Source of the DNA: Endobugula sp965225895
Lineage (GTDB): Bacteria; Pseudomonadota; Gammaproteobacteria; Pseudomonadales; Cellvibrionaceae
Direction of reading: 5' to 3'
Assembly: GCA_965225895.1 (NCBI GenBank)
Contig: CBDDBR010000011.1
Span: forward strand, 1,984,001 to 2,048,000
Length of the DNA stretch: 64,000 bases
Part shown: piece after piece, positions 24,754 through 34,526 of the stretch
How positions within the stretch are numbered: position 1 is the first letter of the stretch
Layout of the letters: every line of letters starts with the position of its first letter
Made by a program: the position numbers and the translations under genes
The notes under the pieces: generated by a model
Databases searched by the model: none
What the model saw: only the letters and a program-made list of their open reading frames with translations
Told to the model about the DNA's origin: nothing

Positions 24754-26172
24754 TTACACATCCAAATAATCTAAGATGCCTTCGGCTGCTTGGCGCCCTT
24801 CCCATATTGCGGTAACAACAAGGTCAGAACCACGCACCATATCACCACCTGCAAACACCTTAGGGTTTGTTGTTTGGAACTTATACTTTTGTTCTTCTGG
24901 TGCAATCACACCGCCCCAACTATTGATTTGTACATCTTGGTCAGCAAACCATTCTGCAGGGCTTGGGTTAAAACCAAAGGCTACCAACACAACATCCGCA
25001 GGTAAAATTTCTTCGCTGCCTTCTATGACTTGCGGGCGACGACGACCATTCTCATCAGGCTCACCCAGCTCAGTTCTAACAACTTTCACGCCTTCGACCT
25101 TGCCATCACCAACGATAGCAACGGGCTGACGATTAAATAAAAATTCGACGCCTTCTTCTTTTGCATTCACGACTTCGCGCTTAGAACCCGGCATATTCTC
25201 TTCATCACGACGATAAGCACAAGTCACACTACTTGCATTTTGACGAATAGAGGTACGGTTACAATCCATCGCGGTATCACCACCACCGAGCACAACCACA
25301 CGTTTGCCTTCTACACTAATAAAGTCTTCTGGCGCTTTTTCGAAACCTAAATTACGGTTTACATTGGCCACTAAGAACGGCAGTGCGTCATACACACCAT
25401 CGAGGTTTTCACCTTCAAAGCCACCCTTCATATATGTGTAAGTACCCATGCCCATAAATACAGCATCATACTCTGCTAGCAACTCGTCAATAGATACGTC
25501 TTTGCCAATTTCGGTATTTAGGCGAAACTCAACACCCATTTCTGTAAATACTTCGCGACGACGTGCTAAAACGGATTTTTCTAACTTAAATTCGGGAATA
25601 CCAAATGTTAATAATCCGCCAATTTCGGGATATTTATCAAAAACTACAGGGGTCACACCATTGCGCACTAAAATATCCGCACAACCAATACCCGCAGGGC
25701 CAGCACCAATAACGGCTACTTTTTTACCTGTTGGCACCACTTGTGACATATCTGGCTTCCAGCCCATTGCAAACGCAGTATCTGTAATATACTTTTCTGC
25801 ATTACCAATAGTGACTGCACCAAAACCATCATTTAAGGTACATGCACCTTCACACAAACGGTCTTGAGGACATACACGACCACACACTTCAGGAAGTGAA
25901 TTGGTTTGGTGGCTGAGTTCTGCCGCTTCAAAAATGTTACCTTCAGAAATTAACTTTAACCAATTGGGAATAAAGTTATGTACGGGGCATTTCCACTCAC
26001 AATAGGGATTACCACAATCTAAACAACGATGAGATTGATCAGCCACTTCTGATTTTGTGTAAGGCTGATAAATTTCAACGAATTCTGTCGTACGCGCTTC
26101 CATGTCTTTCTTCTGTGGGTCTTGTCGACCGACATCAAGAAATTGAAAATCATTATTTAAACGTTGTGTCAT
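24754..26172 (-). CDS. gltD: glutamate synthase small subunit
   Basis: GltD is the NADPH-oxidising, FAD-containing subunit of glutamate synthase. It passes electrons to GltB. The N-terminus has the Cys-rich iron-sulfur region (RCLDCGNPYCEWKCPVHNF, then CGRVCPQDRLCEGAC). Two dinucleotide-binding motifs follow: AVIGAGPAGIGCADILV for FAD and VVLGGGDTAMDC for NADPH. The C-terminus has the FAD-contact ATD-like stretch VFAGGDMVRGSDLVVTA. The length of 472 residues is standard. It follows gltB by 38 bp in the same operon and ends before a strong terminator. Confidence 0.98.
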   Translation of the reverse strand: MTQRLNNDFQFLDVGRQDPQKKDMEARTTEFVEIYQPYTKSEVADQSHRCLDCGNPYCEWKCPVHNFIPNWLKLISEGNIFEAAELSHQTNSLPEVCGRVCPQDRLCEGACTLNDGFGAVTIGNAEKYITDTAFAMGWKPDMSQVVPTGKKVAVIGAGPAGIGCADILVRNGVTPVVFDKYPEIGGLLTFGIPEFKLEKSVLARRREVFTEMGVEFRLNTEIGKDVSIDELLAEYDAVFMGMGTYTYMKGGFEGENLDGVYDALPFLVANVNRNLGFEKAPEDFISVEGKRVVVLGGGDTAMDCNRTSIRQNASSVTCAYRRDEENMPGSKREVVNAKEEGVEFLFNRQPVAIVGDGKVEGVKVVRTELGEPDENGRRRPQVIEGSEEILPADVVLVAFGFNPSPAEWFADQDVQINSWGGVIAPEEQKYKFQTTNPKVFAGGDMVRGSDLVVTAIWEGRQAAEGILDYLDV

Positions 26173-26210
26173 AAAACTTAACCTTTAACGAGCGTAATCG
26201 CATACGCGGA

Positions 26211-29200
26211 TTACGCAACTTTTTCCTGAACTGTTTTTTTAGAAGCAAGAGGTTCGAGCAATTTATCAATATCTGCTGCTTTTGGTTTAACTAATACGAA
26301 CTCACTAACCATCGCATCAAAGTTATCCAACAGGTATTGTCCCCACTCACTCTTTGTTTCACTGACAAATTCAGTAATTACTTCACGTAAATTGTCTGCA
26401 TGGGCAGATAATTCAGATACTCCTAAACGGTGCAAATCAACAAGCTCTGGGTTATAACGTTTGTCTAATTGTTTTTCGCCATCATACACATACGCAAAAC
26501 CACCCGTCATACCCGCACCGAAGTTTAAGCCTGTATCACCTAGTACCGTGACCAAACCACCTGTCATGTATTCACAACAGTGATCACCTGCGCCTTCTAC
26601 AACAACGTGTGCACCCGAGTTACGCACTGCGCAACGCTCACCCGCACGACCCGCAGCAAATAATTTCCCGCCTGTCGCACCGTATAAACAGGTGTTACCA
26701 ATAATACTGGTATCTTGTGACTTAAATTCTGAACCTTCTGGTGGGCGTATTACAATTTTACCGCCAGCCATGCCTTTGCCTACATAATCGTTCGCATCAC
26801 CTTCGAGATACATATGCAGGCCGCCTGCATTCCATACACCAAAGCTTTGACCTGCAATACCTGTTAACTTAAGTACCACTGGCGCTTCGTTCATCCCTTG
26901 GTTGCCATAGCGTTTAGCAATTTCACCTGATAAACGCGCACCCATAGAACGATCACAGTTAGTAATGTGATACGAAAATTCACCACCGTTTTTAGATTCG
27001 ATCGTCGGTAGAATGTCTGCCACCATTTGCTCAGCCAATTCGCCTTTATCAAACGGCGCATTCTTTTCAACAAAACAATGTTGCGGCTTACTTTTTAGTA
27101 AATCATCACTATAAATAATGGGGCTTAAATCTAGATTATTTTGCTTATTGGTGTCGCCTTCAAGCGCTGTTAATAAGTCTACACGACCCACTAACTCATC
27201 CATGGTACGCACACCTAAACTGGCCATCCACTCACGAGTTTCTTGCGCAATAAAGCGGAAGAAGTTCATTGCCATTTCTACCGTGCCTTTGTAATGCTCG
27301 CTACGCAAATCCGCTCGCTGTGTAGCAACGCCTGTGGCACAGTTATTCAAGTGACAAATACGCAAGTATTTACAACCTAATACCACCATAGGGCCAGTAC
27401 CAAAGCCAAAGCTTTCTGCACCTAGCATTGCCGCTTTCACAACATCAAGGCCTGTTTTTAGACCGCCATCGGTTTGTACGCGTACTTTGTCACGCAGATC
27501 GTTCGCACACAGTGTTTGGTGAGTTTCACTTAACCCTAGCTCCCACGGAGAACCCGCATGAAGGATAGAAGTTAATGGACTCGCTGCCGTACCCCCATCA
27601 TAACCAGAGATAGTAATAAGATCGGCATACGCTTTAGCAACACCTGCGGCAATCGTGCCGACACCTGGACGAGAAACCAATTTAACCGAAACTAAAGCGT
27701 CTGGGTTCACTTGCTTCAAGTCATAGATCAACTGAGATAAATCTTCAATAGAATAAATATCATGATGCGGCGGCGGTGAAATTAATGTGACACCTGGCAC
27801 CGAATAACGTAAGCGCGCGATCAAATCATTGACTTTAGCACCCGGTAGCTGGCCACCTTCACCCGGCTTAGCACCTTGAGCAACTTTAATTTGTAATACT
27901 TCGGCATTCACCAAGTAGTGTGGTGTTACACCAAAACGACCCGATGCAACCTGTTTAATTTTTGAGGTTCGATCAGTGCCGTAACGCTCTGGATCTTCAC
28001 CGCCTTCACCACTATTAGAGCGGCCACCCAAGCGGTTCATAGCTTCGGCTAATGCTTCGTGTGCTTCGGGTGACAAAGCACCTAAAGACATACCTGCAGA
28101 ATCAAAGCGTTTTACGATTGCTTCGATAGGCTCGACGTCATCCACCGAGATCGGAGTCACATCGGTACTTAATGCTAATAAATCACGTAGTGTTGCCACA
28201 GGACGATGGTTAATCAGATCAGCCACGTCTTGCCAATCACTGTACTCACCTGAGCGTACGGCTTTGTGCATACCTTGAATCACGTCAGGATTATAGGCAT
28301 GGTATTCTTGACCATGAACATATTTTAAAACACCGCCAGGTGAGATTGGCTTACGTGTTTTCCATGCTGCGCTCGATAATAGTTTTTGATCCGCTTCGAT
28401 GTCGTTAAAGCTTGCACCTTGAATACGACTTGGCGTACCAACAAAACAAAGATCAATAATGTTTTTGTCTAAACCTACCGCTTCAAATAGCTGGGCACCG
28501 CGATAAGAGGTAATGGTTGAAATACCCATTTTAGAAAGGATTTTAAATAAGCCTTTATCAATGCCTTTTAGGTAGTTCTTATAAGCCTGTACCGTATCCG
28601 TTAATACTTCACCGCTGATAATAAGATCGTTGATAATACTAAAGCTCAGATATGGATATACGGCTGTTGCACCATAACCAATTAACGTTGCCATATTATG
28701 TGGATTACGCGCCGTTGCGGTTTCAACCACAATATTAGAGTCACAACGTAAACCTTCTTTCACTAAACGGTGATGTATTGCACCCGTTGCTAATAAGGCA
28801 TGAATAGGCAATTCTGTTTGCGCAACGTCTTTATCTGACAAGATAACAAGCACACAACCTGATTGAGCGGCAGTAACGACACGATCACTTAAATCATTAA
28901 CCGCTTGCTCTAAGCTTTTTTCTTCTGGGTTATAAGCTAAAGAAAATACTTGCTTGGGATAACCGTCACCATTTAAATCGATCAGCGCTTGAAAAACCGC
29001 AGGCGATAAAATAGGCGATTGTAAAATAAGACGACGGGCATGCGCTTCGGTCTCTGTATATACCGATAATTCACGGCCTAAACAGGTCTCTAACGACATC
29101 ACAATCGCTTCGCGTAACGGATCAATCGGTGGATTCGTTACTTGGGCAAACTGCTGACGAAAGTAGTCATATAATGGACGCTGTTTTTGTGACAGTACGG

Positions 29201-30668
29201 CCATTGGGGTATCGTCACCCATAGAGCCTGTTGCTTCTTGCCCACTCTCGGCCAAGGGGCGCATAATTTGCACGCGCTCTTCAGCCGATACACTGTACAT
29301 TTTCATGTACGTATCTAAGTCGTTACCTTGAATACCTTCAATGGCTTTTTCTTCTGAATCTAAAATAATCGCTTGGCTATCTAACCATGCTTTATAAGGC
29401 TTTGAAGATTTTAATTGTTGGTCAATATCATCCGTATGGAATAATTCACCCGTTTCTGTATCAACAGAAAGAATTTGACCTGGCCCTAAGCGCCCTTTAG
29501 CCACAACATCTTCAGGCTTATAATCATACACACCAATTTCTGAAGCGACCGTGATGTGATCATCTTTTGTTATCACCCAGCGTGATGGACGCAAACCATT
29601 TCTATCGAGGGTACATACCGCATGACGACCATCAGTAATAACTAGGCCTGCAGGGCCATCCCAAGGCTCGATGTGCATAGAATTGTATTCATAAAATGCA
29701 CGTAGTTCAGGATCCATATGAGGCATGTTTTGCCAAGCAGGGGGCACGAGCATACGTACTGCACGATGAAGATCCATACCGCCAATAGCGAGTAACTCCA
29801 TCATATTATCGAGGCTCGATGAATCAGAACCCGAACGGTTTACCATCGGTGCTAGATCATCAGGGTTTGGCAATAAATCACATACAAATTTAGGGGTACG
29901 AGCTGTTGCCCAATTACGGTTACCTGTCACCGTATTAATTTCACCATTATGCGCCAACATTCTAAATGGCTGCGCTAATGGCCAGCGAGGCATCGTATTG
30001 GTAGAGAAACGTTGGTGAAAAACACAGATCCCCGTTTCTAATTTGTCATTGGCCAAGTCTGGGAAAAATCGTGGCAAATCAACAGGCATCATTAAGCCTT
30101 TATAAGAAACAATTTTCTCACTTAAGCTAGCCACATAAAACCAGTCATCATTACGTAACTGCTTATTGGCTTTACGGCGGGCAATCAATAATTTTGCTGC
30201 CAATTCTGGACCAGTTAAGCCTTCAGAATTAATAAATACTTGTACAAAGTCAGGCTGAGAAGCCAAAGCAATAGGGCCTAAGCAATCACTATTGGTGGGG
30301 ACGGTACGCCAAGCCACAACCTCAAGACCTTCGGCGGCCATCTCTTGGGTAAATATCGCTTTAGCTTTATCTGCACGTTTAGCATCTTTGCTCAACATGA
30401 TAGAACCCACACCATATCTTTCGCTTAACTCTATACCAAAGTCTTCGCGAATAGCGGTTCTAAAAAACGTATCGGGTTTTTGAATTAATAAACCACAGCC
30501 ATCACCGGTTTTACCATCAGCTGCAATACCACCACGGTGTGTCATGCAGGTTAGGGACTCAATGGCCATTTCTAGTAAACGATGACTCGCCTTACCTTTT
30601 AAATGGGCAATAAGGCCAAAGCCACAGTTATCTTTAAACTCATCTATATTATAGAGGCCTGTTGTCAT
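26211..30668 (-). CDS. gltB: glutamate synthase large subunit
   Basis: GltB converts glutamine and 2-oxoglutarate into two glutamates, completing the GS-GOGAT cycle with glnA. The precursor starts MTTGLYNIDEFKDNCGFG. The Cys of NCGFG is the amidotransferase nucleophile and should become N-terminal after removal of the short propeptide. The glutaminase domain is followed by a central domain, then the FMN synthase domain (SLGALSPEAHEALAEAMN, GGRSNSGEGGED) and the 3Fe-4S cluster site CKYLRICHLNNCATGVATQ. A C-terminal Gly-rich beta-helix follows (GGKIVIRPPEG, GNTCLYGATGG). The length of 1485 residues is normal. It is the promoter-proximal gene of gltBD. Confidence 0.99.
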   Translation of the reverse strand: MTTGLYNIDEFKDNCGFGLIAHLKGKASHRLLEMAIESLTCMTHRGGIAADGKTGDGCGLLIQKPDTFFRTAIREDFGIELSERYGVGSIMLSKDAKRADKAKAIFTQEMAAEGLEVVAWRTVPTNSDCLGPIALASQPDFVQVFINSEGLTGPELAAKLLIARRKANKQLRNDDWFYVASLSEKIVSYKGLMMPVDLPRFFPDLANDKLETGICVFHQRFSTNTMPRWPLAQPFRMLAHNGEINTVTGNRNWATARTPKFVCDLLPNPDDLAPMVNRSGSDSSSLDNMMELLAIGGMDLHRAVRMLVPPAWQNMPHMDPELRAFYEYNSMHIEPWDGPAGLVITDGRHAVCTLDRNGLRPSRWVITKDDHITVASEIGVYDYKPEDVVAKGRLGPGQILSVDTETGELFHTDDIDQQLKSSKPYKAWLDSQAIILDSEEKAIEGIQGNDLDTYMKMYSVSAEERVQIMRPLAESGQEATGSMGDDTPMAVLSQKQRPLYDYFRQQFAQVTNPPIDPLREAIVMSLETCLGRELSVYTETEAHARRLILQSPILSPAVFQALIDLNGDGYPKQVFSLAYNPEEKSLEQAVNDLSDRVVTAAQSGCVLVILSDKDVAQTELPIHALLATGAIHHRLVKEGLRCDSNIVVETATARNPHNMATLIGYGATAVYPYLSFSIINDLIISGEVLTDTVQAYKNYLKGIDKGLFKILSKMGISTITSYRGAQLFEAVGLDKNIIDLCFVGTPSRIQGASFNDIEADQKLLSSAAWKTRKPISPGGVLKYVHGQEYHAYNPDVIQGMHKAVRSGEYSDWQDVADLINHRPVATLRDLLALSTDVTPISVDDVEPIEAIVKRFDSAGMSLGALSPEAHEALAEAMNRLGGRSNSGEGGEDPERYGTDRTSKIKQVASGRFGVTPHYLVNAEVLQIKVAQGAKPGEGGQLPGAKVNDLIARLRYSVPGVTLISPPPHHDIYSIEDLSQLIYDLKQVNPDALVSVKLVSRPGVGTIAAGVAKAYADLITISGYDGGTAASPLTSILHAGSPWELGLSETHQTLCANDLRDKVRVQTDGGLKTGLDVVKAAMLGAESFGFGTGPMVVLGCKYLRICHLNNCATGVATQRADLRSEHYKGTVEMAMNFFRFIAQETREWMASLGVRTMDELVGRVDLLTALEGDTNKQNNLDLSPIIYSDDLLKSKPQHCFVEKNAPFDKGELAEQMVADILPTIESKNGGEFSYHITNCDRSMGARLSGEIAKRYGNQGMNEAPVVLKLTGIAGQSFGVWNAGGLHMYLEGDANDYVGKGMAGGKIVIRPPEGSEFKSQDTSIIGNTCLYGATGGKLFAAGRAGERCAVRNSGAHVVVEGAGDHCCEYMTGGLVTVLGDTGLNFGAGMTGGFAYVYDGEKQLDKRYNPELVDLHRLGVSELSAHADNLREVITEFVSETKSEWGQYLLDNFDAMVSEFVLVKPKAADIDKLLEPLASKKTVQEKVA

Positions 30669-31141
30669 ACTCAGTCTCTCTTGCTTCTCAAATATGGTTC
30701 ACATTATTACTTGGTGTTGTTATTTCTCAATAAGTATTCTTACCGCTAACAACCACAAACAATAACGCACACTAATACACTGCTAATAGAAAATGGTTTT
30801 TGATCTATTAGCCCCTAACTTCTAAAGCTCTGCTGGCTTGTCTTACTCTAGGTAATGCATTGCACAAATGGTTTATGCTGCATTATTTATTGATTGTACG
30901 GTTTTTTCCCCGTACACACGCAATGGTTTACTCGCGCTATAACCCGTATGCTGATGATCTAAACGACATGGTCTAATGCGATCTAGACTTTACTAGGTTT
31001 AGATAAAAAAGCCCCTTAATAACAAGGGGCCTTCAAAAACTGGCCGGCAATAGTACCGTTTTAAGGCCCTGTTGGCAATAAAAAGTCACTTTCGTGTAAT
31101 AAAACAGGGGAAGGAAGGGAGAGAAATATGCAAAAAATGCG
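30669..31141. other. gltB upstream region and 3' end of the aro-damX unit
   Basis: This 473-bp stretch has no gene. It should hold the gltBD promoter, but no box is good enough to name. TGTACGG/CCGTACA at 30895-30916 is a perfect 7-bp inverted repeat with an 8-nt loop and could be an operator. The terminator of the damX-like gene lies at 31005-31030. I found no convincing sigma54 promoter or NtrC site here. Confidence 0.5.
31005..31030 (-). terminator. Rho-independent terminator after the damX-like gene
   Basis: GCCCCTT (31011-31017) and AAGGGGC (31024-31030) form a 7-bp stem with a 6-nt loop. On the minus strand this is followed by six T. It lies about 110 bp beyond the damX-like stop and closes the pil-aro-damX unit. 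Confidence 0.85.
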
Positions 31142-32788
31142 CTATCTTCGCCTAAAACTCTCTATATTCTGCTGAACATCTGATATTTTTCTTGGCCAAG
31201 GTTTTGCACTGGACTGACTCTTAGGCAAAGCCGCGATTGCTTGTCGAGCACTCGCTACATCGTCGTACACCCCCACAAGCACAGAGTACCAAGGCGCACC
31301 ATTACGCTCAAAGCGCACAATACGGAGCAAACGGCTATTGGGTTGCGCGCTCACAAATCGTTTAACACCCGACAACTGCCCTGCCGCCATGACCTGCAAG
31401 GTATAACTTTCTTTTGGCCAAAACAAAACCGCCTCTTCATCAACGGTTAATTGGCGTGACACTACCGACTCTTTGGGCGCAACCAATGCTGATGACGATT
31501 GCACATCTGCTGGCGAAGGCACTACATTAGCAACAGGTTCAGACACATTCTCTATAGAACTTACAGGCTCATCATTTACACTATCATCAATCGCCAATAC
31601 TGGCGGCTTTTCTGTTACCGCATCACCTTGTAACGCATTCTCTTGCAAAGGGACTGAAACTGAGATTGGAGCTACCGCAATACTCTCTTCGCTAACTGCC
31701 GTTACATCAACAGGCTGAACCTCGGTACTTTCTTGATTGGGCTTGGGTAGAAAAACTGTTGACTCCTCCAGCACTACCGAGGGCTCATTGGTTATCAAAG
31801 CCTTACCACTCTCATCACTTACGCCACTCTCACTTAGCAACGCATCAGGCTCGGATTGTTGAGGTAATGGCTCATCATCCATATAAAACAATGCCATAAT
31901 TAATGCTGCCAACAACACAACCAATATTGCCATATAAGCGATAGGCAAGCCCAAACGCGTGCCTTCATCTTCAACAGCCACTCGATTCATTAACAACGTG
32001 TTCGCCGCTCGATTAACCGATGCAGGAATACCACGCGTTTCACGCCAAATAGTACTCAGCATATCGTAATCAAATAATTCTGCCCCTTGGTAGCCTACCG
32101 CAGCTAATTTAAACGACAAATAATACTCAAGCTCGTCGGCGCTAAAAGGGCACAACGGAATATCGTAAACCAGCACCTCACCTTTATCTAACTCATCAAG
32201 ACGCAATAATAATGAGCTATCGCCTACTAACAGAACATGCAAATAACCTGTCGACTGCTCCTGCAATAATCGAACAAACAATGCGAGTACCGCACTGTTA
32301 AGGTGATGCGCATCGTCCACCACGATCACCACTCGCTGCTGTAAACCTACGGGCTGATACTGATGAACCACCGCTATCATTTCATCAACACTGGCACCCT
32401 CCGACACGAACAAACCCAATTGGCTTATCAGCTGCTCCAGCACCTCTTCAACAGTGAGCATCACCGATGACTGCAGCACACAGCACTGTGCGGTTTCTTG
32501 CAGCTCTAACACCGCTTGGCACACCAACGCCGTTTTACCTACACCCGCTTCACCCAATACAGACACGAGATGATGACTAAATTGACTCAGGTGGATCACT
32601 TCATCAAGAACAGAGCGGCGATCGCCACCCATAAAAAAAGGATTTTCATCAGCAGATAAATGAGGGGAAGAGATATCCCGCTGATTCGCAGAATCATCAA
32701 ATGGATTAACAGATAAGCCACATTCAGAAAAAGGCTGTGGTATATCCGCATTCTGTAACGACGATTTTTCTACCGCTAACTCAGACAT
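31142..32788 (-). CDS. damX: DamX-like protein: AAA ATPase, membrane helix and SPOR domain
   Basis: The protein has an N-terminal ExeA/AAA-type ATPase of about 260 residues: GEAGVGKTALV as Walker A, VVIVVDDAHHL as Walker B. One membrane helix follows (about 283-305, YMAILVVLLAALIMALFY). Then come a long Pro/Glu/Val-rich periplasmic linker and a C-terminal SPOR domain (about 465-545: SYTLQVMAAGQLSGVKRFV, WYSVLVGVYDDVASARQAI). SPOR domains bind denuded peptidoglycan at the septum. Its location right after aroK-aroB is the standard damX place in gammaproteobacteria. DamX helps cell division. At 548 residues it is of the longer, ATPase-bearing type. Confidence 0.85.
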   Translation of the reverse strand: MSELAVEKSSLQNADIPQPFSECGLSVNPFDDSANQRDISSPHLSADENPFFMGGDRRSVLDEVIHLSQFSHHLVSVLGEAGVGKTALVCQAVLELQETAQCCVLQSSVMLTVEEVLEQLISQLGLFVSEGASVDEMIAVVHQYQPVGLQQRVVIVVDDAHHLNSAVLALFVRLLQEQSTGYLHVLLVGDSSLLLRLDELDKGEVLVYDIPLCPFSADELEYYLSFKLAAVGYQGAELFDYDMLSTIWRETRGIPASVNRAANTLLMNRVAVEDEGTRLGLPIAYMAILVVLLAALIMALFYMDDEPLPQQSEPDALLSESGVSDESGKALITNEPSVVLEESTVFLPKPNQESTEVQPVDVTAVSEESIAVAPISVSVPLQENALQGDAVTEKPPVLAIDDSVNDEPVSSIENVSEPVANVVPSPADVQSSSALVAPKESVVSRQLTVDEEAVLFWPKESYTLQVMAAGQLSGVKRFVSAQPNSRLLRIVRFERNGAPWYSVLVGVYDDVASARQAIAALPKSQSSAKPWPRKISDVQQNIESFRRR

Positions 32789-32874
32789 CCATAACTCCTC
32801 AGCTTAATCATTAGCACCCCATGAAATGATGCCCCAAACTATTGAAAGGTAACGGTTACAGGAATGTAACGCTA

Positions 32875-33975
32875 TTACGTATTATGCGCCGAGCAACATT
32901 CTATTGCCTGAACCACCAATGCTTTTGGCGCCTTGTCTGTCACAATAGCGCGCCCCATTGATTCCAATAACACTAAACGTAAAGCACCATCCAACACTTT
33001 TTTGTCGAGAGACATTAATTCTAAAAACTGTTCTGGCGACATATCATTGGGCAATTGTATAGGCAGTTGCGCATGACGCAACAATGCTGCCAATCGCTTC
33101 ACTTCACTTGCATCAATACTGCCCATTAATGACGACAGCTGAATAGCCACCAACATACCAGCGGCCACCGCTTCACCATGCAGCCACACACCATAACCTT
33201 GCGCTGTCTCAATGGCATGTCCAAAAGTATGCCCTAAATTTAAAATCGCGCGAATACCGCCTTCTCGCTCATCCAAAGCAACTACATCGGCTTTATTTTG
33301 GCAAGAACGTGCAATGGCTTCAACAATCAATGATTCATCGAGCTGCATCAGCTTTTCAATATTCGCTTCAATCCATTGATAAAAAGGGTCATCTGCAATT
33401 AGCCCGTACTTAATTACCTCGGCCATACCTGCTGACAATTCTCTGGCAGGCAACGTTTTCAGTGCATTCGTATCAATAATCACACATTGGGGCTGATGAA
33501 ATGCACCAATCATATTTTTACCTAAAGGATGGTTTACACCTGTTTTACCACCCACCGATGAATCAACCTGAGACAATAATGTCGTGGGGATTTGAATAAA
33601 TTTAACCCCTCGCTGGTACGTCGCTGCCGCATATCCAGCCATATCACCAACAACGCCACCCCCCAATGCAATAATGGTGGTTGTACGGTTATGGCGATTT
33701 TCTAGTAGACAGTCATAAATACGACTCACCGTATCTAAGGTTTTGTACGCTTCTCCATCGGGCAGTACCACCGTACTGACATGGTAGCCTTTAAGTAGAC
33801 TCTGCACTGTTTCGAGATATAACGGCCCAACAGTATCGTTTGTTACAATGCATACCTGACGACCAACAATATGAGGCAATAGGCACGTCTCATCTGCCAA
33901 CAAACCTTGACCAATATAAATAGGGTAACTGCGCTGATCACTCAATTCGACCGTAAGCGTTTGACTAACTGACAT
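32875..33975 (-). CDS. aroB: 3-dehydroquinate synthase
   Basis: AroB makes 3-dehydroquinate from DAHP, the second shikimate-pathway step, using NAD and a divalent metal. Visible motifs are VVLPDGEAYKT, the NAD-binding IIALGGGVVGDMAGYAAA, and TTLLSQVDSSVGGKTGVNH. Metal ligands appear in AEVIKYGLI (Glu) and NLGHTFGHAIE and WLHGEAVAAG (His). The length of 366 residues is typical. It lies 27 bp after aroK and 86 bp before the damX-like gene, in the conserved pil-aroK-aroB-damX order. Confidence 0.98.
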   Translation of the reverse strand: MSVSQTLTVELSDQRSYPIYIGQGLLADETCLLPHIVGRQVCIVTNDTVGPLYLETVQSLLKGYHVSTVVLPDGEAYKTLDTVSRIYDCLLENRHNRTTTIIALGGGVVGDMAGYAAATYQRGVKFIQIPTTLLSQVDSSVGGKTGVNHPLGKNMIGAFHQPQCVIIDTNALKTLPARELSAGMAEVIKYGLIADDPFYQWIEANIEKLMQLDESLIVEAIARSCQNKADVVALDEREGGIRAILNLGHTFGHAIETAQGYGVWLHGEAVAAGMLVAIQLSSLMGSIDASEVKRLAALLRHAQLPIQLPNDMSPEQFLELMSLDKKVLDGALRLVLLESMGRAIVTDKAPKALVVQAIECCSAHNT

Positions 33976-34002
33976 AGATTACATTTATCTCATGAATAGG
34001 GG

Positions 34003-34515
34003 TTATAAACTATCAACAATTTGTTGAGCTATCACACGGGGGCTGCGCGTATCGGTAGATACAATATGTGTGGCGACCTGACTATAGATAGGGTCGCGCT
34101 CTTCAAGCAAGGCTAAGATTTTTTGGTAGGGATCATCCACTTGCAGAAGAGGCCGCTTTTTATCTTTAGCCGTTCGCTGCGCTAGATATTCAGGCTCAGA
34201 CTTTAAATAAATAATGGCATCTGCCGAGCGCTTTAACAAGTGACGATTTTCTTCTCGTAATACCATACCGCCACCCGTTGCTAACACAAGACACTGCTCA
34301 GCAATTAGTTCTTTTAAAACGGCGGTTTCACGATCACGAAAACCTTCCTCACCTTCCATATCAAAAATCCACGGAATGTCTGCACCGCTTTTCTCTTCAA
34401 TGACCGCATCACTGTCTTTAAAAGGCAATGATAAATACGTGGCCAACAAACGGCCAATGGTTGACTTACCTGCCCCCATCGGGCCAACAAGTACAATCTT
34501 TTTAGCTTTTAACAT
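34003..34515 (-). CDS. aroK: shikimate kinase
   Basis: AroK phosphorylates shikimate at the 3-OH using ATP. The P-loop is VGPMGAGKSTIG. Shikimate contacts lie in FKDSDAVIEEKSGADIPWIF (Asp), FRDRE (Arg) and LATGGGMVL (Gly-Gly). The lid Arg lies in KDKKRPLL. The length of 170 residues is normal. The gene lies 11 bp after pilQ and 27 bp before aroB on the same strand, so the aromatic and pilus genes share a long transcript. Confidence 0.98.
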   Translation of the reverse strand: MLKAKKIVLVGPMGAGKSTIGRLLATYLSLPFKDSDAVIEEKSGADIPWIFDMEGEEGFRDRETAVLKELIAEQCLVLATGGGMVLREENRHLLKRSADAIIYLKSEPEYLAQRTAKDKKRPLLQVDDPYQKILALLEERDPIYSQVATHIVSTDTRSPRVIAQQIVDSL

Positions 34516-34526
34516 ACAACTACTGA

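Noticed and set aside
24776..25867. Plus-strand reading frames opposite gltD
   Set aside because: They are antisense shadows of a complete, conserved gene and lack family resemblance.
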